A stretch of DNA of 14,702 nt from Acidimicrobiaceae bacterium (GTDB taxonomy: Bacteria > Actinomycetota > Acidimicrobiia > Acidimicrobiales > RAAP-2), in the NCBI GenBank assembly GCA_030838245.1, contig JAUTXB010000104.1, positions 1-14,702 on the forward strand. The letters run 5' to 3'. Positions 6,858 through 14,125 of this stretch are shown here, piece by piece. The notes under the pieces are model-generated. The model was given only the letters and a program-made list of their open reading frames with translations. It was not told the DNA's origin and ran no database searches. A program made the translations under genes and the position numbers. Numbering within the stretch: position 1 is the stretch's first letter; every line of letters starts with the position of its first letter.

Positions 6858-7594
6858 GTTGCGAAGTCCGGGACCGCCCCACGGGCCAGGTCGGCACGAC
6901 CCTTGGGCTCCTCCCAATCCTCTTGGCGGCCGAGTGCGGTCAGGTCGAGGAAGTAGTACGAGCCCCCGAGCATCTCTGCCCCTCGAGCGAACATGGAATA
7001 GGTATGGAAGACGTCATCGCCGTCTCGCAGGAACATGCTGTGGCCTGGTTGCTCGGACGACCCTTCCCCCAGCCAACCCAATCCCACGTCATCGAGCTCG
7101 GGCATCGTCCGGTAGTTGAACTCGACGGGTGCAACTGACGCGTCCAGGGTGACGTGGAAGTCGTAGTTGAAGTCACTTCCGTGGGAGGAGTACCACGGGA
7201 AGGTCCAGCCCTTTCGGTCCTTGTAGGTCTCGATCTTGGACAGGGGCGCGCGGGACACGGCGACGAACGAGGTGTCCCGGGCATGGAGATGGGCGAGGAG
7301 TCCGTCCGAAACCTCGTCAGACGCGGCGGTGCAGCTCGGACACCCGTCGTCCCAGCTCGGGTCGAACATGAAATGGCGCAGGATCAGTTGGCGGCGGCCG
7401 TCGAAGAGATCGAGCAGCGTGACAGTTCCCTCGGGCCCTTCGAAGGCATAGTCCTTCTCGACTCTGACCATGGGAAGCTCCCGCCGCCGGGTGTTCAGCT
7501 CGTCCCGGGCTTGGGTCATCGACTTTTCGCCAGTGAGCAGCTCCTTTCGTGCCACCAGCCATGCATCGCGGGACACCACGCGGGGAAGACTCAT
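6854..7594 (-). CDS. DUF899 thioredoxin-like protein
   Basis: This 246-residue protein of the DUF899 family has a thioredoxin-like fold and is often annotated as a dithiol-disulfide isomerase, with no established substrate. Recognisable elements are the N-terminal RDAWLVARKELLTGEK, the strand LLDLFDGRRQLILRHFMF, a CPSC motif (Cys85 and Cys88) at the expected redox-site position in WDDGCPSCTAASD, and the C-terminal part around FHTYSMFARG and YYFLDLT, typical of the family. The ATG at 7594 is chosen because GAGGAG lies 5 nt upstream and family similarity begins there; the open frame runs a further 38 codons upstream without it. The gene is divergent from the flavin monooxygenase, with 213 bp between them. 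No signal peptide, so probably cytoplasmic. Confidence 0.88.
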   Translation of the reverse strand: MSLPRVVSRDAWLVARKELLTGEKSMTQARDELNTRRRELPMVRVEKDYAFEGPEGTVTLLDLFDGRRQLILRHFMFDPSWDDGCPSCTAASDEVSDGLLAHLHARDTSFVAVSRAPLSKIETYKDRKGWTFPWYSSHGSDFNYDFHVTLDASVAPVEFNYRTMPELDDVGLGWLGEGSSEQPGHSMFLRDGDDVFHTYSMFARGAEMLGGSYYFLDLTALGRQEDWEEPKGRADLARGAVPDFAT

Positions 7595-7638
7595 CTGCGC
7601 TCCTCTGGATCGATCTCGATATCGGAATGCAACCAATT

Positions 7639-7651
7639 GTTCAGACTGAAC
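7639..7651. promoter_or_regulatory. 13-bp perfect palindrome, possible operator
   Basis: GTTCAGACTGAAC is symmetric over 13 bp around its central base. It lies 45 bp upstream of the DUF899 start and about 157 bp upstream of the monooxygenase start, in the divergent intergenic region, a normal place for a dimeric regulator to bind. No regulator gene sits beside it, so the binding protein is unknown. Confidence 0.35.
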
Positions 7652-7807
7652 TGCGCCACCGAACTCATCGCCAGGGCCGGGCAACGTGGCGAGTACCCCT
7701 CGAACCAAGGCTGAGGCAGGCCGCCAACGGTGGCTTCGGCCGTTGCTGGACTACTCCGACTAGGTTCGCGAGCACCCCCTCGGCAGAGATCGCACCTCGG
7801 GAGCTGG

Positions 7808-9457
7808 ATGGCACTGGATCTAGGACGTCGCTTGATGCAGCGGACCCTCCGGGACGCGGACGCCCGACCGCCGTCGGTCTCGATCGTCGGTGCTGGGCTG
7901 TCCGGCCTGGCCATGGCCATGCAGCTGCAGCGATCAGGCGTCACCGACATGACCATCTACGAGCAGGCCGACGGTGTGGGCGGCACGTGGCGCGACAACA
8001 CCTATCCCGGCAGTGGCTGCGATGTCCCTTCCCACCTGTACTCGTTCTCCTTCGCCCCCAAGACCGACTGGTCCCGGCGCTTCGCCGAACAGCCGGAGAT
8101 CCTCGGGTACGCCGAGGACTGCGTGACCCGCTTTGACCTGGCCCGACACATCCAGTTCGCCACCACGGTGGACGAGGCCCACTTCGACGAGGAACAGGCC
8201 CAGTGGCGCCTCTCGGTGACTCCTCGACGAGGATCGACCCGCGAGGTCGTCACCGACGTGGTCGTGTTCGCCTGCGGGCAGCTCAACCGACCGGCGGTCG
8301 CCGACCTGCCCGGTGCAGAGACATTCGAAGGAAACACCTTCCACTCGGCCCGGTGGGACCACCACTGCCAGCTCGATGGCCGGCGGGTGGCCGTCGTGGG
8401 CAACGGCGCCAGCGCCATCCAGTTCGTCCCCCCGGTGGCCAGCCAGGCCTCGGCGCTCACCATCTTCCAGCGCAGCACCAACTACGTCGGGCCCAAGCGG
8501 GACCGCGCCTACGGCGCCATCGAACGATGGTGCCTCGAACACCTCCGACCCTTCGAGCTTGCCTACCGCTGGAAGATCTACTGGTCGTTCGAAGCTCGCT
8601 GGCTGCTCTTCCGTCGCGACGGCTGGCCCGGCCGAAAGCTGGCCGGCACGTTCGATAAAGGCATTCGCGCCCAGGTCGTCTCCGACCGGTTGCCGGAGCC
8701 GGCGGTGGTTCCCGACTATCCCCTCGGCTGCAAGCGCATCCTCATCTCCAACGACTGGTATCCGGCCCTGCTCCGGCCCAACGTCGAGGTGGTCACCGAT
8801 CCCATCGACCACGTCGAGGCCGACGCCGTGGTCACCGCCGGCGGTCACCGCTACCCGGCCGACGTCTTGATCTACGCCACTGGCTTCCAGACCACCGATT
8901 TCCTCTCCCACATAGCCATCACCGGGGTCGAGGGTCGGAAGCTGGTCGACGAGTGGCGAGGCGGGGCCGAGGCCTACCTGGGCATGACGGTCTCCGGTTT
9001 CCCCAATTGCTTCATGCTCTATGGCCCGAACACCAACCTGGGCCACAACTCGATCCTGTTCATGGTGGAACGGCAGGTCAGCTACGTCCTCCAGGCCTTG
9101 GCTCTCGCCACCACAACTGGTCGGTCCCCGTCGTCGCGCGTGTCGGTGGACGTCAGGCCCGAGGCGTTCCGGCGCGACAGCCAGCGAACCCAACGGCTCA
9201 TGAGCACCACGGCATGGGCGGGCAACTGCCGTAGTTGGTACAAGACGGCGACGGGTCGGATCACCAACAACTGGCCGAGCTGGACCGTGCGCTACTGGCT
9301 CGACACGCTGCGGGTCCGCCGGGGCGATCTGGTGCTGCACCACACCGATACCCCATCGCCCGAGAGAACTGTGTCTGCCGGCCAGCGCCGAGGGACCGGC
9401 GCGGCATCGGCTGGCAACCGGCCACCAGCCGGCGCTGCACGCGTACCGCTCTCCTAG
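7808..9457 (+). CDS. Baeyer-Villiger-type flavin monooxygenase
   Basis: This FAD- and NADPH-dependent monooxygenase of 549 residues would insert one oxygen atom from O2 into a ketone or oxidise a heteroatom. The FAD Rossmann motif is GAGLSG at 28-33, followed by the GGTWRDNTYPGSGCDVPSHLY segment typical of the class. The Baeyer-Villiger fingerprint FxGxxxHxxxWD is present at residues 173-184, and the NADPH Rossmann motif GNGASA at 198-203. A conserved ATGF motif and the YGPNTNLGHNS segment occur towards the C-terminus. The last 35 residues are low-complexity Arg/Ala/Pro and lie outside the catalytic domains. The ATG at 7808 is preferred (GGGAG 4 nt upstream) over the GTG at 7730; the ATG at 7835 is also possible. 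Substrate cannot be told from sequence. No membrane helix is evident. Confidence 0.9.
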   Translation: MALDLGRRLMQRTLRDADARPPSVSIVGAGLSGLAMAMQLQRSGVTDMTIYEQADGVGGTWRDNTYPGSGCDVPSHLYSFSFAPKTDWSRRFAEQPEILGYAEDCVTRFDLARHIQFATTVDEAHFDEEQAQWRLSVTPRRGSTREVVTDVVVFACGQLNRPAVADLPGAETFEGNTFHSARWDHHCQLDGRRVAVVGNGASAIQFVPPVASQASALTIFQRSTNYVGPKRDRAYGAIERWCLEHLRPFELAYRWKIYWSFEARWLLFRRDGWPGRKLAGTFDKGIRAQVVSDRLPEPAVVPDYPLGCKRILISNDWYPALLRPNVEVVTDPIDHVEADAVVTAGGHRYPADVLIYATGFQTTDFLSHIAITGVEGRKLVDEWRGGAEAYLGMTVSGFPNCFMLYGPNTNLGHNSILFMVERQVSYVLQALALATTTGRSPSSRVSVDVRPEAFRRDSQRTQRLMSTTAWAGNCRSWYKTATGRITNNWPSWTVRYWLDTLRVRRGDLVLHHTDTPSPERTVSAGQRRGTGAASAGNRPPAGAARVPLS

Positions 9458-9511
9458 ACGATCAGCTGAGCCCGCCTTCGACCGGCATCCGCTCGATCCC
9501 GGTGGCGTGCT

Positions 9512-10588
9512 ATGCCCGGGGGCACCGTGGGTCCCGACCTCGTTCACTCCCTCAGCCAGACGTGGCCGCCCTTCGTGCTCATCGCCGGGCTGTTGCTCAT
9601 CGGGACGGTCGCCGCCTCCGACGGGCTGTTCGAAGCGACAGGCGCGGCTCTAGCCCGACTTCCCGGAGGGGGCTTGGTCCTCTTCGGCTCGATGATGGCG
9701 TTGGTGGCCGCGGTCACCGTCGTCTTGAATCTCGACACATCGGTGGTCTTTCTCACGCCGATCCTCCTCCATGCCGCCCGGCACCGGAAGATCGACGAGA
9801 CCGCGTTCCTCTACGGCGCCGTCTTCATGTCCAACTCGGCGTCGCTGCTCCTCCCCGGATCCAACCTGACCAACCTCTTGGTCCTGGCCGACACCCACAT
9901 CAGCGGGAGCACGTTCGCGGCGCACATGTTTCCGGCGTGGATCGCCGCGGTGGCGGTGACCGCTCTCGTCGTCGTGGTCTGGCGTCACCGGGACTGGCGA
10001 CAGCACGGGGGCCGAGACGACATCGAACGCGTGGCCTTCCGGATGGGATTCGGCCTGGTCGGTCTGGCCGCCGCCGTCGTGCTCGTTCTGGTCGTACCCA
10101 GTCCGGCCATCCCCGTCGCCGCCGCCGGCGTGATCGTGGCCGGCGCCCAAGTACTCATCGGGAGGCTCTCGCTGCCGTCGACGGCTCGAGCGGTGAACGT
10201 GCCCGTTCTTACCGGCTTGTTCGTACTGGCCACCGTGCTCGGAACCGTTGCCCGCCTGTGGGATGGCCCGGGCCGGCTCATGGCCTCGCTCGGATCGTGG
10301 GCCACCGCCTGGGTGGGGGTGGGCACGGCGTCGCTCATCAACAATCTGCCCGCTGCCGTCCTGCTCTCGGCCCGACCCCCTGCCCATCCCCGAGCGTTGC
10401 TCATCGGCCTCGACCTGGGCCCCAACTTGGTGATCACCGGATCGCTGTCGGCCATCTTTTGGATGCGAGTGGCTCGGGCCGAACGGGCCCGGCCGTCGGC
10501 TCTGACCTACTCGAAGGTGGGCGTGGTGCTGGTTCCCCTCTCGGTGGCCGCTTCGCTGCTCGCCCTCAGCGCGTTCTCAGGGGGCTGA
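9512..10588 (+). CDS. ArsB/SLC13-like (ion transporter superfamily) permease
   Basis: This is an integral membrane protein of 358 residues with about ten predicted helices. Two half-repeats carry the signatures of the ion transporter superfamily: first NLDTSVVFLTPIL and SNSASLLLPGSNLTNLL, then INNLPAAVLL and GLDLGPNLVITGSLSAI. This arrangement is that of ArsB arsenite exporters, NhaD antiporters and related anion carriers. The substrate is not determined: no arsR, arsC or arsA lies nearby, and at 358 residues it is shorter than classical ArsB (about 430). The ATG at 9512 has a weak upstream GGTGG; a GTG at 9527 just after a G run is an alternative start. It begins 54 nt after the monooxygenase and is followed after 37 nt by the next membrane gene, probably in one operon. 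Confidence 0.8.
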   Translation: MPGGTVGPDLVHSLSQTWPPFVLIAGLLLIGTVAASDGLFEATGAALARLPGGGLVLFGSMMALVAAVTVVLNLDTSVVFLTPILLHAARHRKIDETAFLYGAVFMSNSASLLLPGSNLTNLLVLADTHISGSTFAAHMFPAWIAAVAVTALVVVVWRHRDWRQHGGRDDIERVAFRMGFGLVGLAAAVVLVLVVPSPAIPVAAAGVIVAGAQVLIGRLSLPSTARAVNVPVLTGLFVLATVLGTVARLWDGPGRLMASLGSWATAWVGVGTASLINNLPAAVLLSARPPAHPRALLIGLDLGPNLVITGSLSAIFWMRVARAERARPSALTYSKVGVVLVPLSVAASLLALSAFSGG

Positions 10589-10625
10589 GCGCAGCCCCTG
10601 TGTTCCTCGTGGGAGGATCGAGGCC

Positions 10626-11363
10626 GTGCACGAAGCGCTCCTGGTCATCTCGACCTTTCTGGCGTCCTCCGTGGAGATGGTCGAAGCGCTGACCATCGTG
10701 CTGGCTGTCGGCCTCACCCGAGGTTGGCGTTCCGCCCTCATAGGCTCCGGGGCTGCGCTGGTGGTCCTGGCCGGCGTGGTGGCCGTGCTGGGGCCTGCGA
10801 TCGGGCACATCCCACTGGCCCCCCTCCGCCTCTTTGTCGGTGCCCTCTTGTTGGTCTTCGGTCTCCAATGGCTGCGAAAGGCCATCCTCCGCGCCGGCGG
10901 GTTGAAGGCGCTGCACGACGAGGACGCCATCTACAAAGCCGCGGTCGAGGGTGCGCGGCACACCGCATCGACCGGCCGGGAGATGGATTGGTACTCGTTC
11001 ACCGTGGCGTTCAAGGGGGTCTTGCTCGAGGGGCTCGAGGTGGCGTTCATCGTCGTCACCTTCGGCGCCAGCGCCCACCAGCTGGGTCCGGCCGCGGCCG
11101 GGGCGGCCGCCGCCTTGGTGATCGTGGGTTCGGTCGGCGTCATCCTTCGCACCCCATTGGCCCGCGTTCCTGAGAACTCCATGAAGTTCGTCGTGGGGAT
11201 CTTGCTCACCAGCTTCGGCACCTTTTGGGGAGCCGAAGGGGCCGGCATCCGTTGGCCCGGCAGTGACGCCGCCATCCTCGGCGTGGTTGCCCTGGTCGCC
11301 GCATCGTCTATCGGCTTGGTCGTCTTGCTCCGACGGAGCCAGGCACTCTCCAGGGCACGGTGA
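10626..11363 (+). CDS. COG4280-like membrane protein with internal duplication
   Basis: This 245-residue protein has about seven membrane helices and resembles uncharacterised COG4280 proteins. Its two halves repeat each other: E17-x-x-E20-A-x-x-I-V matches E135-x-x-E138-V-x-x-I-V, and F70-V-G-x-L-L-x-x-F-G-x-x-W82 matches F188-V-V-G-x-L-L-x-x-F-G-x-x-W201, at an offset of 118-119 residues. Paired acidic motifs in duplicated three-helix units recall the FTR1 iron permease (REGLE) and UPF0016/GDT1 cation exchangers, which suggests metal-cation transport; that is inference. A hydrophilic loop (84-124) separates the halves, and a seventh helix (about 213-235) follows the second. The GTG start has GGAGG 9 nt upstream. 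The stop overlaps the next start by 4 nt (GTGA). Confidence 0.8.
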   Translation: MHEALLVISTFLASSVEMVEALTIVLAVGLTRGWRSALIGSGAALVVLAGVVAVLGPAIGHIPLAPLRLFVGALLLVFGLQWLRKAILRAGGLKALHDEDAIYKAAVEGARHTASTGREMDWYSFTVAFKGVLLEGLEVAFIVVTFGASAHQLGPAAAGAAAALVIVGSVGVILRTPLARVPENSMKFVVGILLTSFGTFWGAEGAGIRWPGSDAAILGVVALVAASSIGLVVLLRRSQALSRAR

Positions 11364-11587
11364 GGATGCGCTACCTCCGATCGTTCGCCCACTTCTGGTA
11401 CGACTTCGTCGTTGGTGACGACTGGCGGATGGCCGGGGCCGCCGTGGTCATCCTCGCCGCCACCTGGCTGGCAGCCCATCACGGGGTGAACCTGTGGTGG
11501 TTTGCCCCGCTGGCGGTGGTGGCCGTGGTGGGCGGGTCGGTCCTCCACGCCCTGCGCACCTCTCGGGGGTCCGGGCCCGATCAGTAG
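11360..11587 (+). CDS. Small two-helix membrane protein, translationally coupled
   Basis: This 75-residue protein has an aromatic N-terminus (YLRSFAHFWYDFVVGDDWRMA), two hydrophobic helices (about 26-40 and 45-62) and a polar C-terminus. I do not recognise a named family; similar short proteins sit beside membrane-transport genes in actinomycetes. The GTG at 11360 overlaps the preceding stop by four bases, and an ATG two codons later is an equally possible start. The overlap implies translation coupled to the COG4280-like gene, so it may be a subunit or stabiliser of that protein. Confidence 0.65.
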   Translation: MRMRYLRSFAHFWYDFVVGDDWRMAGAAVVILAATWLAAHHGVNLWWFAPLAVVAVVGGSVLHALRTSRGSGPDQ

Positions 11588-11646
11588 TCCCGGGGCTCTG
11601 TCCAGGTCAGTGGCCGATCAGGCACACGATGCGAGGACCAGCGTCT

Positions 11647-12057
11647 TCAGTAGTACCGCAGCTCGATCACGTTGTCGTCCGGATCCCGGACGTACAGAGA
11701 AGTTCCCTCACCCCGGGCGCCGTAGCGCCGGGCGGGCCCGTCGACGACCACGAACCGACCGCTGGCCTTCACGGCATCGAAGTCCACCGCCTCCACCACC
11801 ACGCACAGGTGGTCGGCGTTCTCTCCGGTTCGGGGGGTACCGAGCAGATCGATGATGGTGCCGGCGTCCAACCGCACCGAGGGAAAGGGGGCCTCGTGTC
11901 GCCGCCATTCGTCGACCCGGACTGGCACAAGCCCGAGCTCATTACAATAAAAGGCCAGCGAGCGCTCCTCGTCGGCCACGTTCAGAACGACATGATCCAG
12001 CCCGATCACGGTGATGCGCTCGGTCACGAGTCCAATCGTTCCACAGCTTGCACACAT
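11647..12057 (-). CDS. VOC-family (glyoxalase fold) protein
   Basis: This 136-residue protein is a single vicinal-oxygen-chelate domain made of two beta-alpha-beta-beta-beta units. Possible metal ligands stand at the usual places: His22 (GLDHVVL), His83 (ADHLCVV) and Glu132 (NVIELRYY), with Asp70 possibly the fourth. The C-terminal SLYVRDPDDNVIELR is a hallmark of small glyoxalase/dioxygenase-like members. The reaction cannot be assigned; lactoylglutathione-lyase-like, dioxygenase or resistance roles are all possible. The ATG at 12057 is preferred because GGGAGGGG lies 8 nt upstream, although a GTG at 12027 would start nearer the domain. It is convergent with the membrane operon (59 bp between stops) and divergent from the LCP gene, only 37 bp away. 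Confidence 0.85.
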   Translation of the reverse strand: MCASCGTIGLVTERITVIGLDHVVLNVADEERSLAFYCNELGLVPVRVDEWRRHEAPFPSVRLDAGTIIDLLGTPRTGENADHLCVVVEAVDFDAVKASGRFVVVDGPARRYGARGEGTSLYVRDPDDNVIELRYY

Positions 12058-12080
12058 CTAAGGGGCCCCTCCCGCCTTGC

Positions 12081-12086
12081 TACCGT
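12081..12086 (+). promoter_or_regulatory. Candidate -10 box for leaderless LCP transcript
   Basis: TACCGT fits the TAnnnT pattern and ends 8 nt before the LCP ATG at 12095, while no Shine-Dalgarno sequence is visible in that interval. No clear -35 element. The box also lies just upstream of the divergent VOC gene's ribosome-binding site, so the two promoters would be packed within about 40 bp. Confidence 0.25.
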
Positions 12087-12094
12087 GGGCCGCC

Positions 12095-13945
12095 ATGGCC
12101 AGCAGCGGTCCATCGGGGCCCGCTACCGACCCTTCCCGTCCGTCCCGACGTGGCTCTTCTCCCAGTGAGGGGCGTTCGCGCGCGCTCCAACCCATGGCCG
12201 GCCAGCCCGTACCAGGTCAACGGCGTCGGGGGGCGCCGGCCCATGCCCACCGGGCCAAAAGCGGTGGCCGTATGGCGCTCCGGGGCGCGAGCTCATCGCC
12301 CCCCGGTCGCCACTCGCGCTCTCGGTCGGCTGCGAATGCCCCGGGAGCCACCTTCGACGAGACGGGCCTGAGCGTTCTGGGCCAGCAGATGCGGCGATTC
12401 TCCCGGAACGAGCGCAAGGCCCGGCGGCGGAAACATCGCCTCCGACGGATCGTCGTGTCGATCGCCACCGTCATCGTCCTGATCGCCGCCGGCACCTTCG
12501 GCTACGCCTGGTACCTGAACCACCAGATCCACCGGATCAAGGTCAAGGGCCTCTCGGCCAACATGGTGACCGGGGCGGACGCCAATACCCAGAACATCCT
12601 CATGGTCGGGTCCACCACCCGGTGCGGCCTGGCCCAACAGAACGCGGCCTACGGCCTGTGCTCCCAGGGAGTGACCGGGGTCAACAGTGACGTGGTCATG
12701 ATTCTCCACCTCGACTCGGTCAAGCGGTCGATCTCCATCCTGTCGATTCCCCGCGACTTGTTCGTCCCCAACGCCCGCACCACTGGGGCGAACAAGATCG
12801 ACGCCGCGCTGTACGAGGGCCCCACGCAGCTGGTGGCGGCCATCCAGGAGGACTTCGGCATCCCCATCCAGCACTACGTGGAGCTGAATTTCGACACCTT
12901 CGCCAACGTGGTCAACGCCCTGGGTGGGATCAGCATGTACTTTCCCGAGCCGGTCTACGACGCCTATTCCGGGCTGAACATCCCGGCCCCGGGCTGCATC
13001 CACCTCGACGGGCTGCATGCCCTCCAGGTGGTTCGGGCGAGGCACCTGCAGTACAAAGGCCCCGGCGTCACCTCGACCGATCCGACCACCTGGCCCTTCG
13101 AGAACCAGAGCGACCTGGCCCGCATCCGCCGGGACCACGAATTCCTCCGGGTGCTGGCCAGCGCCGTGGCCAAGAACGGGCTGACCAACCCCATCACCGA
13201 TTTTCACCTGGTCTCCGGCGTGGCCCCCCAGCTCTCGGTGGACCAACAGCTGTCCCAGTCGGACATGGTCAGCTTGGTCACCACCTTCCATTCGGTCAAC
13301 GCCAACTCGGCGCCACAACTGACCATGCCGGTGTCGGTCGGCCCGGCGCAGTCCTACAACTACAAAGGCGGCGACTACGGCCAGATCGAGTTCCCGAGCC
13401 AGGTGGCCGATCAACAGGTCATCGACCAGTTCCTCGGCGTGAGCCCAAATACCGACACCATGCACGGCGGCAAGCTCCCTGCCCCCGGTGCCGTCACCGT
13501 CTCCGTCTTGAACGGATCGGGCGCCACCAATCAGGCGGCGGACACGTCCAGCGCCCTTCAGGCCCTCGGTTTCCAGGTCGCCGGGATCGGTGACACACCG
13601 TCGGTGGCCACCCAATCGGAGACGGTCGTCTACTACTCGCAGATGACCCCGGCCGCCGAGGCCGCAGCGCAAGCGGTGGCCCATTCCATCTCCGGTGCCG
13701 TCATCATGGCTCTCGGCCCTACCGCCAACGGCGCCCAGGTCACGGTGGTGACCGGCACCCAATTCGCCGTCAATCCGCCGGCCATCCCGGCCGCCTCGAC
13801 CGCCACCACGGCCCCAGCCTCCGCGACCACTACCCCGACCTCGTCCGCCGTGAGCGCCGGATTCGCGGCCCCGACCGCACCCACCGAGGCATTGCAGCCC
13901 TGGGATCCCCGGTCCTGCAGCCCGTCGGGCGGCGCCGGCTCCTGA
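12095..13945 (+). CDS. LytR-CpsA-Psr (LCP) family wall glycopolymer ligase
   Basis: This membrane enzyme of 616 residues has an LCP domain. LCP proteins transfer lipid-linked glycopolymers (arabinogalactan in mycobacteria, teichoic acids in firmicutes) to peptidoglycan. The order is a long basic, Ser/Pro/Arg-rich cytoplasmic part (1-118), one membrane helix (119-140), the LCP domain (about 170-360) and a LytR_C domain (about 464-556) starting VTVSVLNGSG, then an Ala/Thr/Pro tail. LCP signatures include SIPRD at 218-222 (Arg220, Asp221), NKIDAA, VVRARH (Arg314, Arg316) and DLARIRRDHEFL (Asp340, Arg343, Arg346), matching polyprenyl-phosphate-binding and catalytic residues. The ATG at 12095 is chosen over a TTG 18 nt upstream because a possible -10 box overlaps that stretch. 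LCP plus LytR_C is the usual actinobacterial layout. Confidence 0.92.
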   Translation: MASSGPSGPATDPSRPSRRGSSPSEGRSRALQPMAGQPVPGQRRRGAPAHAHRAKSGGRMALRGASSSPPGRHSRSRSAANAPGATFDETGLSVLGQQMRRFSRNERKARRRKHRLRRIVVSIATVIVLIAAGTFGYAWYLNHQIHRIKVKGLSANMVTGADANTQNILMVGSTTRCGLAQQNAAYGLCSQGVTGVNSDVVMILHLDSVKRSISILSIPRDLFVPNARTTGANKIDAALYEGPTQLVAAIQEDFGIPIQHYVELNFDTFANVVNALGGISMYFPEPVYDAYSGLNIPAPGCIHLDGLHALQVVRARHLQYKGPGVTSTDPTTWPFENQSDLARIRRDHEFLRVLASAVAKNGLTNPITDFHLVSGVAPQLSVDQQLSQSDMVSLVTTFHSVNANSAPQLTMPVSVGPAQSYNYKGGDYGQIEFPSQVADQQVIDQFLGVSPNTDTMHGGKLPAPGAVTVSVLNGSGATNQAADTSSALQALGFQVAGIGDTPSVATQSETVVYYSQMTPAAEAAAQAVAHSISGAVIMALGPTANGAQVTVVTGTQFAVNPPAIPAASTATTAPASATTTPTSSAVSAGFAAPTAPTEALQPWDPRSCSPSGGAGS

Positions 13946-14037
13946 ACCTCAACCACGAGGGGGGCGGGGGACGAGCACAGGTGACGGGTCGACCCGACAT
14001 GCCTTTCACCAGGTTGTTCGGAGCCGCCGGTGCAGAA

Positions 14038-14060
14038 CGGAACGGAACGGTTGCGTTTCG
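14038..14060. promoter_or_regulatory. TetR operator-like palindrome 1 (overlaps -35)
   Basis: An imperfect 23-bp inverted repeat is centred on 14049, with arms of the form CG-n-AACG-n-AAC. Its core (14042-14056) fits ACGGAACSGTTKCGT and is shared with the second palindrome. It covers the candidate -35 hexamer TTGCGT (14051-14056). The left arm is part of three tandem AACGG units (14036-14050). Confidence 0.6.
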
Positions 14061-14079
14061 ATGTAAGTTCCCGTAGAGT
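14051..14079 (+). promoter_or_regulatory. Candidate tetR promoter (-35/-10)
   Basis: TTGCGT at 14051-14056 and TAGAGT at 14074-14079 are separated by 17 bp, the standard spacing, and would place the transcript start near 14086. That gives about a 40-nt leader before the tetR ATG at 14126, which has AGGA 7 nt upstream. The start site falls inside the second palindrome and the -35 inside the first. Confidence 0.5.
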
Positions 14080-14083
14080 TACC

Positions 14084-14104
14084 AAGACGGAACCGTTTCG
14101 TTTT
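14084..14104. promoter_or_regulatory. TetR operator-like palindrome 2 (overlaps transcript start)
   Basis: An imperfect 21-bp inverted repeat is centred on 14094, with arms AA-n-ACG-n-AAC against GTT-n-CGT-n-TT. Its 15-bp core (14087-14101) matches the core of the first palindrome at all but two positions. The centres are 45 bp apart. Its place over the predicted start site is that of an autorepression operator. Confidence 0.6.
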
Positions 14105-14125
14105 AGACAGCCCCAGGATCGACCG

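Noticed and set aside
7934..9547. Minus-strand open frame of 537 codons antisense to the monooxygenase
   Set aside because: The plus strand holds the complete FAD, fingerprint and NADPH motifs. The antisense product has no recognisable domain and a composition typical of a shadow frame.
9512..10588. Arsenic-resistance locus
   Set aside because: The permease is ArsB-like, but no arsR, arsC, arsA or ACR3 neighbour exists, and the TetR gene is over 3 kb away, so an arsenite role is not supported.
9235..10692. Plus-strand open frame of 485 codons spanning the monooxygenase end and the permease
   Set aside because: It is out of phase with two well-supported genes, and its Arg/Pro-rich translation lacks the membrane helices of the real permease.
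12293..13762. Minus-strand open frame of 489 codons antisense to the LCP gene
   Set aside because: LCP and LytR_C motifs are intact on the plus strand. The antisense translation is His/Gly/Val-rich with no domain.
13985..13996. CGGGTCGACCCG palindrome after the LCP gene as terminator or operator
   Set aside because: Short, GC-only self-complementary sequence without loop or T run. Such 12-mers are common in high-GC DNA, and the tetR palindromes are better placed.
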